From Leifsonia sp. 71-9 (GTDB lineage: Bacteria; Actinomycetota; Actinomycetes; Actinomycetales; Microbacteriaceae): a DNA stretch of 64,000 nt. The stretch covers positions 42,410 to 106,409 of the forward strand of contig NZ_MKVJ01000014.1 of the NCBI RefSeq assembly GCF_001898805.1, read 5' to 3'. Shown one piece after another: positions 8,748-22,369 of this stretch. Both the position numbers and the translations under genes were made by a program. Each line of letters starts with the position of its first letter. Position 1 is the stretch's first letter. The notes under the pieces are model-generated. The model worked only from the letters and a program-made list of their open reading frames with translations, was not told the origin of the DNA and did not search any database.

Positions 8748-10217
8748 TCAGCGCTTGGCGAGCAGGGCGATGAACATGGCGTCGGTGAGCTGCCGGTGCG
8801 GCCAGAGCTGCACGACCTCCGGATCGCCCGCCAGGTCGAGGGGCGCTTCCGCCAGTCCCTGCACGACCTCGGCGGTGCCGACGGCCTCCAGCTCGGGATG
8901 CCGGTCCAGCGCGCCGGCGACGATGCTCCGGGTCTCGGCGATGTGCGGCGAGCACGTCACGTACGCGAGGAGCCCGCCGGGCGCCAGCGCGCCGACCGCC
9001 GAGTCGATCAGCCGGTTCTGCAGCGCGCTCAGCTCGGCGACGTCCTTGGGCTCCTTGCGCCAGCGGGCCTCGGGCCGCCTGCGCAGCGCTCCCAGGCCGG
9101 TGCACGGCGCGTCGAGCAGGATGCGGTCGAACGCCTCCGGATGCTCGTCGCCGAACGTCGTGCCGTCCTCCTCCCACACCGGTACCTCCAGCGGCACCGC
9201 GGCGAGGGCCTTGCGCACCAGCTCGGCGCGCGCGGGCACGAGCTCGTTCGCGACCAGCTCGGCGCCGCCGGCGAGGGCCTCGGCCGCGAGCAGGGCGGCC
9301 TTGCCTCCCGGGCCGGCGCAGAGGTCGAGCCAGCGCTCCCCCGGCCGCACCGGGCGCGCCCGGGTGAGCGCCAGGGCGGCGAGCTGCGAGCCCTCGTCCT
9401 GCACGCGGAGGCGCCCCTTCGACGATTCCACGAGACCCAGCGGGTCGCCGCCGTCGCCGGTGAAGCCGACGGGCGAGTAGCGGTCGGGACGCGCGCCGGA
9501 CGGTGCCTCGGCCAGCCCCGGGAGGGCGACGAGGTTCACGCGCGGGGCGGCGTTGTCCGCCTCCAGCAGCGCCTCCAGCTCGTCCCCGCGCCCCTCGGCG
9601 GCCAGCGACCGCCGGAACGCCCGGATCACCCAGGTGGGGTGCGACGTGAGCGCGGCGAGCCGGTCGTCCTCGTTCCTGGCCTCTGCGGCGACGCGCTCGC
9701 GCCACTCCTCGGGCGTGTGCCGGCCGATCTCGCGCAGGACGCCGTTCGCGAAGCCGGTCGCGGACCGGCTGCCGACCAGCCGAGCCTGGGCGACGGACTC
9801 GTTGACCGCCGCGTGCGAGGGGATGCGGGTCGAGAGCAGCTGGTGCGCTCCGAGCCGCAGCACATCGAGGATCGGCGGGTCGATGCGGTCGACGGGACGA
9901 CCGGCGGCATCCGCGATCACGCGGTCGTAGTAGCCCTGCATGCGCAGGGTCCCGTAGGTCAGCTCGGTCGCGAGGGCGGCGTCGGCGGGCGACAGCCGGG
10001 CCCGGGCCAGACGCGTGGGGAGCAGGAGGTTGGCGTACGCGTCGGAATCGCTCACCGCCGCGATCACGTCGAGGGCGACCCGGCGAGCGGGCTGCACCGC
10101 CGGCTCGGCCGGACGGCTGTCGCGGGGGCGATCGCCACGGGGCCGGTCGCCACGCGGGCGGTCACCGCGCTGGCGGTCGTCACGGCCACGGTCGTCACGG
10201 GGGCGACGGTCGGTCAT
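8748..10217 (-). CDS. rsmB: 16S rRNA m5C967 methyltransferase with NusB-like domain
   Basis: RsmB (Sun/Fmu) methylates a cytosine of 16S rRNA using SAM. The 489-residue protein has an N-terminal NusB-type RNA-binding domain (about 45-170) and a Rossmann methyltransferase domain. The two essential cysteines are at about C372 (DAPCTGLGALRRRPE) and C422 (VTCSPH), the motif IV and VI pair. The first 35 residues are an unusual arginine-glycine-aspartate tail with three tandem RGDRP units. ATG at 10217 overlaps the fmt stop as ATGA; fmt-rsmB pairing is widely conserved. Confidence 0.95.
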   Translation of the reverse strand: MTDRRPRDDRGRDDRQRGDRPRGDRPRGDRPRDSRPAEPAVQPARRVALDVIAAVSDSDAYANLLLPTRLARARLSPADAALATELTYGTLRMQGYYDRVIADAAGRPVDRIDPPILDVLRLGAHQLLSTRIPSHAAVNESVAQARLVGSRSATGFANGVLREIGRHTPEEWRERVAAEARNEDDRLAALTSHPTWVIRAFRRSLAAEGRGDELEALLEADNAAPRVNLVALPGLAEAPSGARPDRYSPVGFTGDGGDPLGLVESSKGRLRVQDEGSQLAALALTRARPVRPGERWLDLCAGPGGKAALLAAEALAGGAELVANELVPARAELVRKALAAVPLEVPVWEEDGTTFGDEHPEAFDRILLDAPCTGLGALRRRPEARWRKEPKDVAELSALQNRLIDSAVGALAPGGLLAYVTCSPHIAETRSIVAGALDRHPELEAVGTAEVVQGLAEAPLDLAGDPEVVQLWPHRQLTDAMFIALLAKR

Positions 10218-11125
10218 GAGAGCACCGCCGTTCCGCCGGCGCCGCGCCACCAGTCGGCGGCTGCCATGGCGCGCTTGCCCGCGGGCTGCACGGCGACGAG
10301 TTCGAGGGGGGAGGTCGCCGTGCCGACCAGCACGCGCTTGTCATGCAGTTCCACGCGGCCGGCCTCGAGGGGTGCGGCGTCGAGGGCGGGACGGGCCTCG
10401 GCGATCTTGAACCGCTCGCCGTCCAGCAGGGCGAACGCGCCCGGCTCCGGAGTGACCCCCCGCAGCCGCGCGTAGACCTCCGGCGCCGGCTGCCCGAAGT
10501 CGAGGTGGGCGTCGGCGAGGGCGAGCTTCGGGGCGAGCGTCGGCTCGCCCCGCTGCGGCTGCGCCACGGCCGTCCCCGCCTCGAGAGCGTCGACCGTGTC
10601 CGCGAGCAGGGCGGCTCCCGACACGGCCAGCGCGTCGAGCAGCTCTCCCGCGGTCTCGTCGGCCCCGATCGGGCGGCGGAGCTCCGAGAAGACGTCGCCC
10701 GCGTCCAGTGCCGGGACGAGCTGGAAGACCGCGGCACCCGTCTCCGCGTCGCCCGCGATGACCGCGTGCTGCACCGGTGCGGCCCCGCGCCAGCGAGGGA
10801 GGAGCGAGAAGTGGAGGTTGATCCAGCCGAGGCGCGGCAGCGACAGCAGCGGCTCCCGCACCAGGCCGCCGTACGCGACGATCACCCCGAGGTCGGGGGC
10901 GAGTGCGGCCACCTGCTCCGTCACCTCCTCCCCCAGACGGTTCGCCTTGATGACGGGGAGGCCGAGGTCGGCCGCCGCGGTGGCGACCGGCGACGGCGTC
11001 AGGACGCGCTTGCGGCCGAGCGGGGCGTCCTCCCGTGTGATCACGGAGAGGATGTCGTGCCGTTCGGCGAGGGCGTGGAGGGACGGGAGGGCGACGGCGG
11101 GTGTGCCGGCGAAGACGAGGCGCAT
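10214..11125 (-). CDS. fmt: Methionyl-tRNA formyltransferase
   Basis: Fmt formylates initiator Met-tRNA with 10-formyltetrahydrofolate. The 303-residue protein has the N-terminal VFAGTPAVALPSL, catalytic N103 and H105 in the signature WINLHFSLLPRWRGAAPVQH, and a C-terminal OB-like tRNA-binding domain. It follows priA by 61 bases and overlaps rsmB. The folate genes at the right end of the window concern the pool from which its formyl donor comes. Confidence 0.97.
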   Translation of the reverse strand: MRLVFAGTPAVALPSLHALAERHDILSVITREDAPLGRKRVLTPSPVATAAADLGLPVIKANRLGEEVTEQVAALAPDLGVIVAYGGLVREPLLSLPRLGWINLHFSLLPRWRGAAPVQHAVIAGDAETGAAVFQLVPALDAGDVFSELRRPIGADETAGELLDALAVSGAALLADTVDALEAGTAVAQPQRGEPTLAPKLALADAHLDFGQPAPEVYARLRGVTPEPGAFALLDGERFKIAEARPALDAAPLEAGRVELHDKRVLVGTATSPLELVAVQPAGKRAMAAADWWRGAGGTAVLS

Positions 11126-11186
11126 GCGAAGGTTCTTCCGGAGGGTGTGGAGCGGGTGGGACCGCGGTCGAGTCTACCCGCGGCCG

Positions 11187-13178
11187 CTAGAGGATCTCGG
11201 GGTCGTCGAAGCGCACCCGGAGAGCCGGCGCCGGACGGAAGCCGCCGCGCCCGGCCGGGGCTTTGCGCCGTTTGGTGGCGTTGCGCACGACCGCCGCGCG
11301 CACGGCTGCGGCGACCTCCGCCCCCCGCGCGTACTCGAAGCGCAGGATGCCGCGGACCAGCCGGTCGTCGACGGGCGCCGGTCCGAGCACGTCGATCAGG
11401 AGGCCCGGGTCGACCGCGCCGATCACACCCTGGACGGCCTCCTCCGTACCGGTGACGGAGGCGAGCCGGACCGCGGGCGGGAAGCGCAGCTCACGACGGT
11501 CGGTGAGCTCGGCCCGCGCGAAGTCCACCATCCGTCCGGTCGCGAAGGCGCGGGCGAGCGGCCCCGACACCCCGACCAGGATCGTGGGCGCTCCGGGCGC
11601 GGCGAGCGTGGCCGCGCTCGCCCACCAGCGCAGGCAGTCCTCCGCGACATGGAGGGTCTCCCGCGCGAGCATCCGCTCCCCGTCGAGGAGCAGCACGGCC
11701 TGGAACCCGCCCTCGGCGATGGGCTCGGCGCCCCGGGTCGCGACGACGAGCGCGGGAGCCGAGCCGACGCGCTGCACGGGGTGGTCGCCGTCTGCCAGGA
11801 TCACCCGCGTGCCGGGAAAGGCACGGCCCAGCTCCTCGGCCGTGCGCCCGGAGCCGAGGCTGACCATCCGGAACCGCCGGCCCTCGCACCGCTCGCACGT
11901 CCAGTCGGTCGCGAGCGCTCCGCACCAGCCGCACGACGGCGTCGCACCGGAACGCGTCTGGCCCAGCGGTCCCTCGCACCGGTTGCAGCGCGCGGCCTGG
12001 CCGCAGCTCACGCACGCCAGCTGGGGGACGTAGCCGGGCCGCGCCACCTGCACGAGCACCGGCCCCTTCGGCCGGCCGCTGTCGCCGCTCAGCGCGTCCC
12101 GCGCCGCACGCCAGGCGATCGACGGGATGCGGGCGGCGCGCGCCGCGTCCTCGGTGGCCTGCTGGTTGGCGGTGAGAACGACCTTCGGCGTGACGATGCG
12201 CTCGGGACCGACGTCGCGGAGCCAGCCGAGCTCCACCAGGCGCTGCGCCTCGGCGCTGCGGACCAGGCCGGAGATCACGAGCGCGCACCCTGTGAGCTCC
12301 TGGCGCACCAGGGCGGCGTCGCGCGTGTGCACGTACGGGCTCAGCGGTTCGGCGTGCAGCGGGTCGCTGTCCTCCCAGACGGCGATCATCCCGAGGCGCT
12401 CCGCCGGCGCGTAGACGACGGAGCGGTTGCCGATCACGATCCGGGGACCGCTCAGGGCCGCGAGGAAGGCCCGATAGCGGTCGGCGTTCGCCTGGGACGC
12501 GTCGGCCCGCACGACGGCCTCCGCCGGGGCGACGGCCGCGAGGGCGACGGCGAGCTGATCGAGGTCGCGGTGGTCGGGCACGGCCACGATCGCCGTGCGG
12601 CCGCCCGCCCAGCAGGAGGCCGCGAGTGCGGCCAGGGTGATGGCCCACTCGCCCACCCACGTGCCGTCCGGGAGCGGGCTGAGACGGGGAATGGCCTGCA
12701 CCGCCATCCGCTCGTTGCGCGCGACGGCCGCTTCGAGCGTCCCGTCGCCGTACCCTCTGACCCCGAACGCCGGTGGGGTCGGCGAGGGCGACCGCTCCTC
12801 CTCCGGCAGCGCGAGCCAGGCCTTCTCGGCGCGCACCATCCGCGACGGCACGGCGAGGCGCAGGATGTCGCTCGCCGTCCCCGCGCTCCGATCGGCGAGC
12901 TTGCGGGCGAGCGTCCACACCCCGGGCGTCAGAACGGGCACGGGCGACACGACGGCGTCGATCGGGCTCAGCGAGCCGTCGTAGCCCTCGCCGGGATCGG
13001 CGAGCTCGACGAGGTAGCCGTCGGCGATCCGGCCCGCCGTCCGCAGCGGGACGCGCACGCGCACCCCGGGCACCGCCTCGGCGGCGAGCTCCTCGGGGAC
13101 GGCGTAGTCGAAGAAGTGATCCAGCTGCGGGAGCGGCGAGTCGAGGACGACGCGGGCGACCCGGCCGGCCGCCGCCAC
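11187..13178 (-). CDS. priA: PriA-like primosomal protein lacking helicase motifs
   Basis: The 663-residue protein keeps the PriA N-terminal DNA-binding domain (LDSPLPQLDHFFDYAVP) and the zinc region, with paired cysteines at about residues 389, 392, 398, 401, 416, 419, 428 and 431. The Walker A lysine motif is absent: the site reads WAGGRTAIVAVPDHR, and the DEEH box is replaced by WEDSD. Actinobacterial PriA proteins are known for this loss, so ATP-driven unwinding is unlikely and a structural replication-restart role is more plausible. GTG at 13178, two bases after the metK stop, is the likely start. Confidence 0.9.
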   Translation of the reverse strand: MAAAGRVARVVLDSPLPQLDHFFDYAVPEELAAEAVPGVRVRVPLRTAGRIADGYLVELADPGEGYDGSLSPIDAVVSPVPVLTPGVWTLARKLADRSAGTASDILRLAVPSRMVRAEKAWLALPEEERSPSPTPPAFGVRGYGDGTLEAAVARNERMAVQAIPRLSPLPDGTWVGEWAITLAALAASCWAGGRTAIVAVPDHRDLDQLAVALAAVAPAEAVVRADASQANADRYRAFLAALSGPRIVIGNRSVVYAPAERLGMIAVWEDSDPLHAEPLSPYVHTRDAALVRQELTGCALVISGLVRSAEAQRLVELGWLRDVGPERIVTPKVVLTANQQATEDAARAARIPSIAWRAARDALSGDSGRPKGPVLVQVARPGYVPQLACVSCGQAARCNRCEGPLGQTRSGATPSCGWCGALATDWTCERCEGRRFRMVSLGSGRTAEELGRAFPGTRVILADGDHPVQRVGSAPALVVATRGAEPIAEGGFQAVLLLDGERMLARETLHVAEDCLRWWASAATLAAPGAPTILVGVSGPLARAFATGRMVDFARAELTDRRELRFPPAVRLASVTGTEEAVQGVIGAVDPGLLIDVLGPAPVDDRLVRGILRFEYARGAEVAAAVRAAVVRNATKRRKAPAGRGGFRPAPALRVRFDDPEIL

Positions 13179-13180
13179 CG

Positions 13181-14374
13181 TTACAGCCCCGCGGCCGACC
13201 GCAGGTCGTCGACGCGGTCGAGCCGCTCCCAGGTGAACTCCGGGAGCTCCCGGCCGAAGTGGCCGTACGTGGCGGTGCGGGCGTAGATCGGCCGCAGCAG
13301 GTCGAGGTCGCGGATGATCGCGGCCGGGCGCAGGTCGAAGACGTCGCGGATGGCGGCGATGATCCGCTCGTCGGGCACCGCGCCGGTGCCGAAGGTCTCG
13401 ACGTACAGCCCGACCGGCGCGGCCTTGCCGATCGCGTACGCGACCTGCAGTTCCAGTCGGTCGGCGAGACCGGCCGCCACGGCGTTCTTGGCGACCCAGC
13501 GCATCGCGTACGCGGCGGAGCGGTCCACCTTCGACGGGTCCTTGCCGGAGAACGCGCCGCCGCCGTGCCGGCTCGCGCCGCCGTAGGTGTCGACGATGAT
13601 CTTGCGGCCCGTGAGGCCGGCGTCGCCCTTGGGGCCGCCGATCTCGAACCGTCCGGTGGGGTTGATGAGCGTGCGGATGTGCGAGGTCTCGAGCCCGGCG
13701 TCGTGCAGCACCGGCGCGATGACCTCCTCGATCACCTCGGCCTGGAGGCGCTCGTTCGTCACCGACGGCGCGTGCTGGGTCGAGAGCACGACGGTCTGGA
13801 CCGACTTCGGGACGATGCCCTCGTAGCCGACCGTCACCTGCGTCTTGCCGTCCGGGCGGAGGTAGTCCAGCGTCCCGTCCTTGCGGACGGCGGCCAGACG
13901 CTCCGACAGGCGGTGCGCGAGCCAGATCGGGAGGGGCATGTACTGCGGGGTCTCGGTCGTCGCGTAGCCGAACATGATGCCCTGGTCGCCCGCGCCCTGC
14001 CGATCGAGGTCGTCCTCGCTCTGCTCGGAGCGCGTCTCGAGCGCGTTGTCGACGCCTTGCGCGATGTCGGGCGACTGGGCGCCGATGGAGACGGACACGC
14101 CGCACTGGGTCCCGTCGAAGCTGACGTCGGACGAGTCGTACCCGATCTCGACGAGCTTCTCGCGCACGAGCGCGGGGATCTCGACGTAGCCACGGGTCGA
14201 CACTTCACCGGCGACGTGGACGAGTCCCGTGGTGACGAGGGTCTCGACGGCGACGCGACTGTGCGGGTCGACCGTCAGGAGCGCGTCGAGGATGCTGTCC
14301 GAGATCTGGTCGCAGATCTTGTCCGGGTGTCCCTCGGTGACCGACTCGGACGTGAAAAGGCGCAGATCTGCCAT
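13181..14374 (-). CDS. metK: S-adenosylmethionine synthetase
   Basis: MetK makes SAM from methionine and ATP. The 397-residue protein has the ATP-binding [19 protein letters not shown] (H16, D18), the signature [12 protein letters not shown], and the P-loop-like [19 protein letters not shown]. It ends in [14 protein letters not shown]. It lies 37 bases after coaBC, too short for a SAM riboswitch, and ahead of priA, the usual actinobacterial order. SAM made here feeds the methyltransferase RsmB among many users. Confidence 0.98.
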   Translation of the reverse strand: MADLRLFTSESVTEGHPDKICDQISDSILDALLTVDPHSRVAVETLVTTGLVHVAGEVSTRGYVEIPALVREKLVEIGYDSSDVSFDGTQCGVSVSIGAQSPDIAQGVDNALETRSEQSEDDLDRQGAGDQGIMFGYATTETPQYMPLPIWLAHRLSERLAAVRKDGTLDYLRPDGKTQVTVGYEGIVPKSVQTVVLSTQHAPSVTNERLQAEVIEEVIAPVLHDAGLETSHIRTLINPTGRFEIGGPKGDAGLTGRKIIVDTYGGASRHGGGAFSGKDPSKVDRSAAYAMRWVAKNAVAAGLADRLELQVAYAIGKAAPVGLYVETFGTGAVPDERIIAAIRDVFDLRPAAIIRDLDLLRPIYARTATYGHFGRELPEFTWERLDRVDDLRSAAGL

Positions 14375-14411
14375 TGTTCTCCTTGGGTCCAGCGAGGTGT
14401 CGCGACGGGCG

Positions 14412-15707
14412 TCAGGCGATGACGTCGAGGATACGATCGGCCACCGACAGCTTGGTGCCCGAGGCCTCCATCACTATATCTCCGCCCTTCCGCAGGACGA
14501 CGACCTCATTGCTCTCCGTTGCGAAGCCCTGGGTCCAGCCGACCTGGTTCAGGACGAGGAAGTCGCAGCCCTTCGCGGCGAGCTTGCCGCGGCCGAGCTC
14601 GATCAGGGCGGACGGGTCGGGCTCGGTCTCGGCCGCGAAGCCGACCAGCACCTGCCCGTCGCGCTTGTCGTGCGCGAGTCCGGCGAGGATGTCGGGGTTG
14701 GCGACGAGCTCGAGGGTGAGGGTCTCCCCCGCCTCGGACTTCTTGATCTTGGCGTCGCGCGTCTCGGCGGGCCGGTAGTCGGCCACGGCCGCGGTCATCA
14801 CGACGATGTCGGCGGAGCGCGCCGCCTCAGCGACGGCGCTCTGCAGCTCGAGGGCGGTCTGCACCTCGACGAGTTCGACGCCCTCGGGAGGATCGACCTC
14901 GAGGTGCGCGGCCACCAGCACGACCTCGGCGCCACGAGCCAGCGCCGCGCTCGCGAGGGCGACGCCCTGGCGGCCGCTCGAGCGGTTGCCGAGGAAGCGG
15001 ACGGGGTCGAGGGGCTCGCGGGTGCCGCCGGCGCTGATGACGACACGGCGCCCGGCGAGGTCGACGCCGCCGCGCGGCAGGCGCGCCGCTTCGTTCGCGC
15101 GACGGCGCTCCGAGAGCACCACCACGTCGGCGACGGGCTCCGGGGCGGGAGTCGCGGCCGGGCGGGGCGAGACGCCCGCAGCGCGCAACGCGGCACGGGC
15201 GATGACCTCGGGCTCCTCCATGCGGCCGGGGCCCGAGTCGGCGCCGGTGAGCTGGCCGCTCGCCGGGCCGACGATGTGGACGCCGCGGCCGCGGAGCGTC
15301 GCGATGTTCGCGACGGTCGCGGCGTTGCGCCACATCTCGGTGTGCATCGCCGGGGCGATGACGAGCGGGGCGGTGGAGGCGAGGACGGTGTTGCCGAGGA
15401 GGTCGTCGGCGATGCCCGCCGCCAGCTTCGCGATCGTGTTCGCGGTGGCGGGGGCGATGACGATGAGGTCGGCGGACTGCCCGAGGGCGACGTGCCGCAC
15501 CTCGGCGACGCCCTCGTAGAGGTCCGTCGCGACGGGGTTGCGGCTGATCGCCTCGAGCGTCGGGCGGCCGACGAACCGCAGTGCGGCCTCCGTCGCGACG
15601 ACGTGCACCGAGTGCCCGTCGAGCACGAGCGCCCGGATGACACCCACCGCTTTGTACGCGGCGATGCCCCCGGTCACTCCGACGACGATGGTCAAACGTG
15701 CGCTCAC
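14412..15707 (-). CDS. coaBC: Bifunctional phosphopantothenoylcysteine synthetase/decarboxylase
   Basis: CoaBC couples cysteine to 4-phosphopantothenate with CTP, then decarboxylates the product, giving 4-phosphopantetheine for coenzyme A. The 431-residue protein has an N-terminal FMN-dependent CoaC domain ([17 protein letters not shown] with its histidine, and the PAMHTEMW substrate loop) and a C-terminal CoaB domain ([20 protein letters not shown], then AAVADYRP and KIKK). The start is GTG at 15707. It lies 66 bases after rpoZ. Confidence 0.97.
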   Translation of the reverse strand: MSARLTIVVGVTGGIAAYKAVGVIRALVLDGHSVHVVATEAALRFVGRPTLEAISRNPVATDLYEGVAEVRHVALGQSADLIVIAPATANTIAKLAAGIADDLLGNTVLASTAPLVIAPAMHTEMWRNAATVANIATLRGRGVHIVGPASGQLTGADSGPGRMEEPEVIARAALRAAGVSPRPAATPAPEPVADVVVLSERRRANEAARLPRGGVDLAGRRVVISAGGTREPLDPVRFLGNRSSGRQGVALASAALARGAEVVLVAAHLEVDPPEGVELVEVQTALELQSAVAEAARSADIVVMTAAVADYRPAETRDAKIKKSEAGETLTLELVANPDILAGLAHDKRDGQVLVGFAAETEPDPSALIELGRGKLAAKGCDFLVLNQVGWTQGFATESNEVVVLRKGGDIVMEASGTKLSVADRILDVIA

Positions 15708-15773
15708 GGCGCCACCCCCCTCAACGGCAGAGTCCAGCTCGGGCCGGGCCGTGCCCGGCGGTGTCGTCGCTCG

Positions 15774-16031
15774 TTACTCGACGATCGGCTTCAGGACGAG
15801 CTTGTCCTCGTTGATCTCGTGCATCGCGACGGACAGCGGCTTGTCGTCGACCGAGGAGTCGACGAGCGGGCCGACGTTGTCGAACAGGCTGCCCTCGTGG
15901 AGGTCGGCGTAGTAGTCGTTGATCTGGCGGGCGCGCTTGGACGCGAAGATCACCAGGGCGTACTTCGACTCGACCTTGGCGAGCAGGTCGTCGATGGGCG
16001 GGTCGATGATGCCGTTGTTGCTGGTTGCCAT
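15774..16031 (-). CDS. rpoZ: RNA polymerase omega subunit
   Basis: Omega helps assemble the beta-prime subunit into RNA polymerase. The 85-residue protein has the core block [18 protein letters not shown] at residues 24-41 and a C-terminal [15 protein letters not shown]. It lies 107 bases after the guanylate kinase gene. The pairing of gmk with rpoZ is widespread in bacteria, and in other organisms omega is linked to ppGpp sensing; Rel lies elsewhere in this window. Confidence 0.97.
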   Translation of the reverse strand: MATSNNGIIDPPIDDLLAKVESKYALVIFASKRARQINDYYADLHEGSLFDNVGPLVDSSVDDKPLSVAMHEINEDKLVLKPIVE

Positions 16032-16138
16032 GCGGAGGGACTCCTTCAGCTGTTCTGTGGAAAGACCGTGGCCGGCCTGGTCGTTCTGGGCGGCCGACGT
16101 GCGTCGGCCGGCGCCGGGTGCGGCGCGACGATGGCGGT

Positions 16139-17065
16139 CTACGGACGCGACGGCGCCGCGCGGACCTTCATCAAGTCTACGACCTCGCGGGCGGCCTCGG
16201 CGACGTCATGGTTCACGACGCGGTGGTCGAACTCGTCCTGGGCGGCCAGCTCGACCTTCGCGGTCTCGAGCCGGCGGGCCTGTTCGGCGGAGTCCTCGGT
16301 GCCCCGGCCGATGAGCCGGCGCACGAGTTCCTCCCAGGTGGGAGGCAGCAGGAAGATCAGTCGCGCCTCGGGCATGCTCTCCCGCACGCTCCGCGCGCCC
16401 TGCAGGTCGATCTCCAGCAGCACGCTCTTGCCGGCGTCGAGCGCCTTCTCGATCGGACCGCGCGGCGTGCCGTAGCGGTACGCGTTGTGGACCGTCGCGT
16501 ACTCGAGCAGCTCACCTTCCTCGATCATCCGGTCGAACTCGGCGTCGTCGACGAAGTAGTAGTTCACGCCGTCGACCTCGCCGGGCCGCGGGGCCCGGGT
16601 GGTCGCCGAGACCGAGAGCAGGACGTCGGGGTAGTTCTCGCGGATGTACGTCGAGACGGTGCCCTTGCCGACCGCCGTCGGACCGGCGAGGACGACCAGC
16701 TGGTTGCGCTGGCGCCCGGCCTTGTTCTCGCGCTCGATGAGGAAGTCGCGCAGGCGCAGTCGCTGGTGGCGGCCGAGGCCGCCCAGCCGCTTGGCCGGCG
16801 AGATGCCGAGGGCGGTGAGCGCCTCGTTCATCTTCGTCGTGCCGATGGCGGGGACGCTGAGCAGGAACTCCGTGACCCGGAGCCGCCCCTCCACGCCGTC
16901 GGGATTCGCGGTGGCGTGGTCGAGCACGGTGAGCGGCGACACCTCGCGGGAGGCGATCGACTTCTTCACCGCGGCCCGGGCGCGGCGGGCGGCGACGGCG
17001 GCCTCGGAGGCGGCGCGGCGGTCGACGTCGGGCGGGGCGGGACGACGGGAGGCGGTCTCAGCCAT
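16139..17065 (-). CDS. gmk: mIHF-type DNA-binding domain fused to guanylate kinase
   Basis: A 308-residue fusion. Residues about 22-115 match the actinobacterial integration host factor (mIHF) fold: basic [11 protein letters not shown], then [20 protein letters not shown] and [20 protein letters not shown], an H2TH-like DNA-binding pattern. Residues about 122-305 are guanylate kinase (GMP to GDP), with the P-loop GPTAVGKGT at 128-136 and the GMP-binding [19 protein letters not shown]. In other actinobacteria these are two adjacent genes, mihF and gmk. ATG at 17065 overlaps the pyrF end by eight bases. No stop or start separates the halves, so this is a true in-frame fusion. Confidence 0.95.
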   Translation of the reverse strand: MAETASRRPAPPDVDRRAASEAAVAARRARAAVKKSIASREVSPLTVLDHATANPDGVEGRLRVTEFLLSVPAIGTTKMNEALTALGISPAKRLGGLGRHQRLRLRDFLIERENKAGRQRNQLVVLAGPTAVGKGTVSTYIRENYPDVLLSVSATTRAPRPGEVDGVNYYFVDDAEFDRMIEEGELLEYATVHNAYRYGTPRGPIEKALDAGKSVLLEIDLQGARSVRESMPEARLIFLLPPTWEELVRRLIGRGTEDSAEQARRLETAKVELAAQDEFDHRVVNHDVAEAAREVVDLMKVRAAPSRP

Positions 17066-17926
17066 GGCTGACGCGCACCTCCTCCGCGCGGCGCGCGACG
17101 GCGTCGGCGAGGCCGTCCGCACCGGCGCTCAGCAGGCCGCGGGACTCGCTCACGATGACGCCGGGAGCCAGCGTGCCGAACAGACGCGGAGCGTCCTCGA
17201 CGCGCGCGCCCTGGTGGCCGAAGCCCGGGGCGAGGACGGGGAACGCCGGCGTGACCGGGGCGCCGTCCGTGTCGATGCCGTACGCGGCGAGGTCGACGGT
17301 CGCGCCGAGCACCAGCCCGACGGTGCCGAAGGCGTGCGCCGGCTGCTGCTGGTTGAACTCGTGCACGTCTTCGATGATCGCACGCGCGACGGTCATCCCG
17401 GCACGCGGACCCGAGGCGACGACCGCCTGCTGCACGACGGCGGCCTCCGGGTTGGAGGTCGCGGCGAGGACGAAGAGCCCCTTGCCGTGCTCCTCGGCGA
17501 GGCGCATCGGCTCGGCGATCGACCCCACGCCCTGGAACGCGGAGACCGTCAGGGCGTCCGCTTCCAGCGGCGACCCCGGCGTGAGCCAGGACTCCGCGTA
17601 GGCGGTGACGCTGGTGCCGATGTCGCCGCGCTTCGCGTCCGCGATGACCAGGAGGCCCGCGGCGCGCGCGGCGGCGATGACCTCCTCCAGCGCGACGTAG
17701 CCCGCCGCGCCGAACCGCTCGAAGAACGCCACCTGCGGCTTGACCAGTCCCGCCCGGCCGGCCGCGGCCTCCACTGCGATCAGGCCGAACTCGCGCACGC
17801 CCGCCGCCGAGGCGGGGAGGCCCCAGTCGGCGAGCAGGTGCGCGTGGGGGTCGATGCCGACGCACAGCCGGCCGCGTTCGGCGAACGCCTGCGCGAGGCG
17901 GTCGCCGAACGCTGCGCCGACAGCGG

Positions 17927-17930
<4 letters not shown>
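17058..17930 (-). CDS. pyrF: Orotidine 5-phosphate decarboxylase
   Basis: PyrF converts OMP to UMP, the last step of de novo pyrimidine synthesis. The 290-residue protein is the longer type found in actinobacteria. Key residues are in CVGIDPH (D27), [10 protein letters not shown] (K64) and the catalytic [11 protein letters not shown] (D98, K100, D103). ATG at 17930 overlaps the carB stop as ATGA, and its end overlaps the start of the mIHF-Gmk fusion, so pyrimidine and GMP steps are co-translated. Confidence 0.97.
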
Positions 17931-21204
<3,274 letters not shown>

Positions 21205-21205
<1 letters not shown>

Positions 21206-22368
21206 CAGGCGCCGGCCTCCTTGGTGGGCTCAGCGTCCGCGGTCTCGCGACCGGTGATCATGCTGAGGAAGCGGTCGAAGAGGTAGTTGGCGTCGTGCGG
21301 GCCCGCCGCCGCCTCCGGGTGGTACTGCACGCTGAACGCGTTCAGGTCGAGGCAGTTGAGCCCCTCCACCACGTTGTCGTTGAGGCTGAAGTGGCTCACC
21401 TCGACGCGGCCGAAGCCGGCCGGGGAGTCGAACTCCGCGTCGATCGGCGCCTGCACGGCGAAGCCGTGGTTCTGCGCGGTGATCTCGACCCGGCCCGTGC
21501 GCTTGTCGAGCACCGGCTGGTTGATGCCGCGGTGGCCGAACGGCAGCTTGTAGGTCGAGAGCCCGAGCGCACGGCCGAGCAGCTGGTTGCCGAAGCAGAT
21601 GCCGAAGTACGGCAGCCCGGCGCGCAGCGTCTCCTGCAGGAGCGCGACGTGGCGGTCCGAGGCCTGCGGGTCGCCGGGGCCGTTCGAGAAGAACAGGGCG
21701 GAGACGCCGAGGTCGAGCACATCCTGCGCCGACACCTGCTGCGGGAGCACGTGCACGTCGAGGCCGCGACCGGCGAGGTTCTCGAGGGTCGACTTCTTCA
21801 CGCCGAGGTCGAGCACCGCGACCGAGCCGACCTTCTCGCCGACGGCGGGGAGGGTGTACGGCTCGACGGTCGAGACCTCGGCGGAGAGGTTGCGGCCGCT
21901 CATCGCGGCGGCGTTGCGCACCAGCTCCAGCTGCTCGCTGTCGGAGAGCTCGGAGTCCGCGCCCGAGAAGATCCCGGCGCGCATGGCGCCTGCGGAGCGG
22001 ATGTGCCGGGTCACCGCGCGGGTGTCGATGCCGCTGATGCCGACGACGCCCTGGGCGACCAGGTCGTCGTCGAGGCTGCGCTGCGCGCGGAAGTTGGACA
22101 CGACCCGGCTGGGCTCGCGCACGACGTAGCCGGCGACCCAGATCTGGCGGGACTCCATGTCCTCGTCGTTGGTGCCGGTGTTGCCGATGTGCGGGGCCGT
22201 CATGAGGACGATCTGACCCGCGTACGACGGGTCGGTGAGCGTCTCCTGGTAGCCGGTCATGCCGGTCGAGAAGACCGCCTCGCCGAGCGTCCGCCCGATG
22301 GCGCCGTAGGCCTTGCCCACGTAGCGCTTCCCGTCTTCGAGGACGAGGACTGCTTGATTCGCCGCCAC
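21205..22368 (-). CDS. carA: Carbamoyl-phosphate synthase small subunit
   Basis: CarA is the glutaminase that feeds ammonia to CarB. The 387-residue protein has the class I amidotransferase triad: C258 in [13 protein letters not shown]350 and E352 in [13 protein letters not shown]. The N-terminal CarA-specific domain has [20 protein letters not shown]. It is one base away from the upstream membrane-protein gene and overlaps carB by one base. Confidence 0.98.
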
Positions 22369-22369
22369 G

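Noticed and set aside
10596-13286. An 896-codon plus-strand open frame opposite fmt, priA and the start of metK
   Set aside because: Its product is Arg/Gly/His-rich without domains, while the opposite strand encodes clear conserved proteins. High GC leaves long open antisense frames.
14375-14411. SAM riboswitch before metK
   Set aside because: Only 37 bases separate coaBC and metK; no room for a riboswitch.
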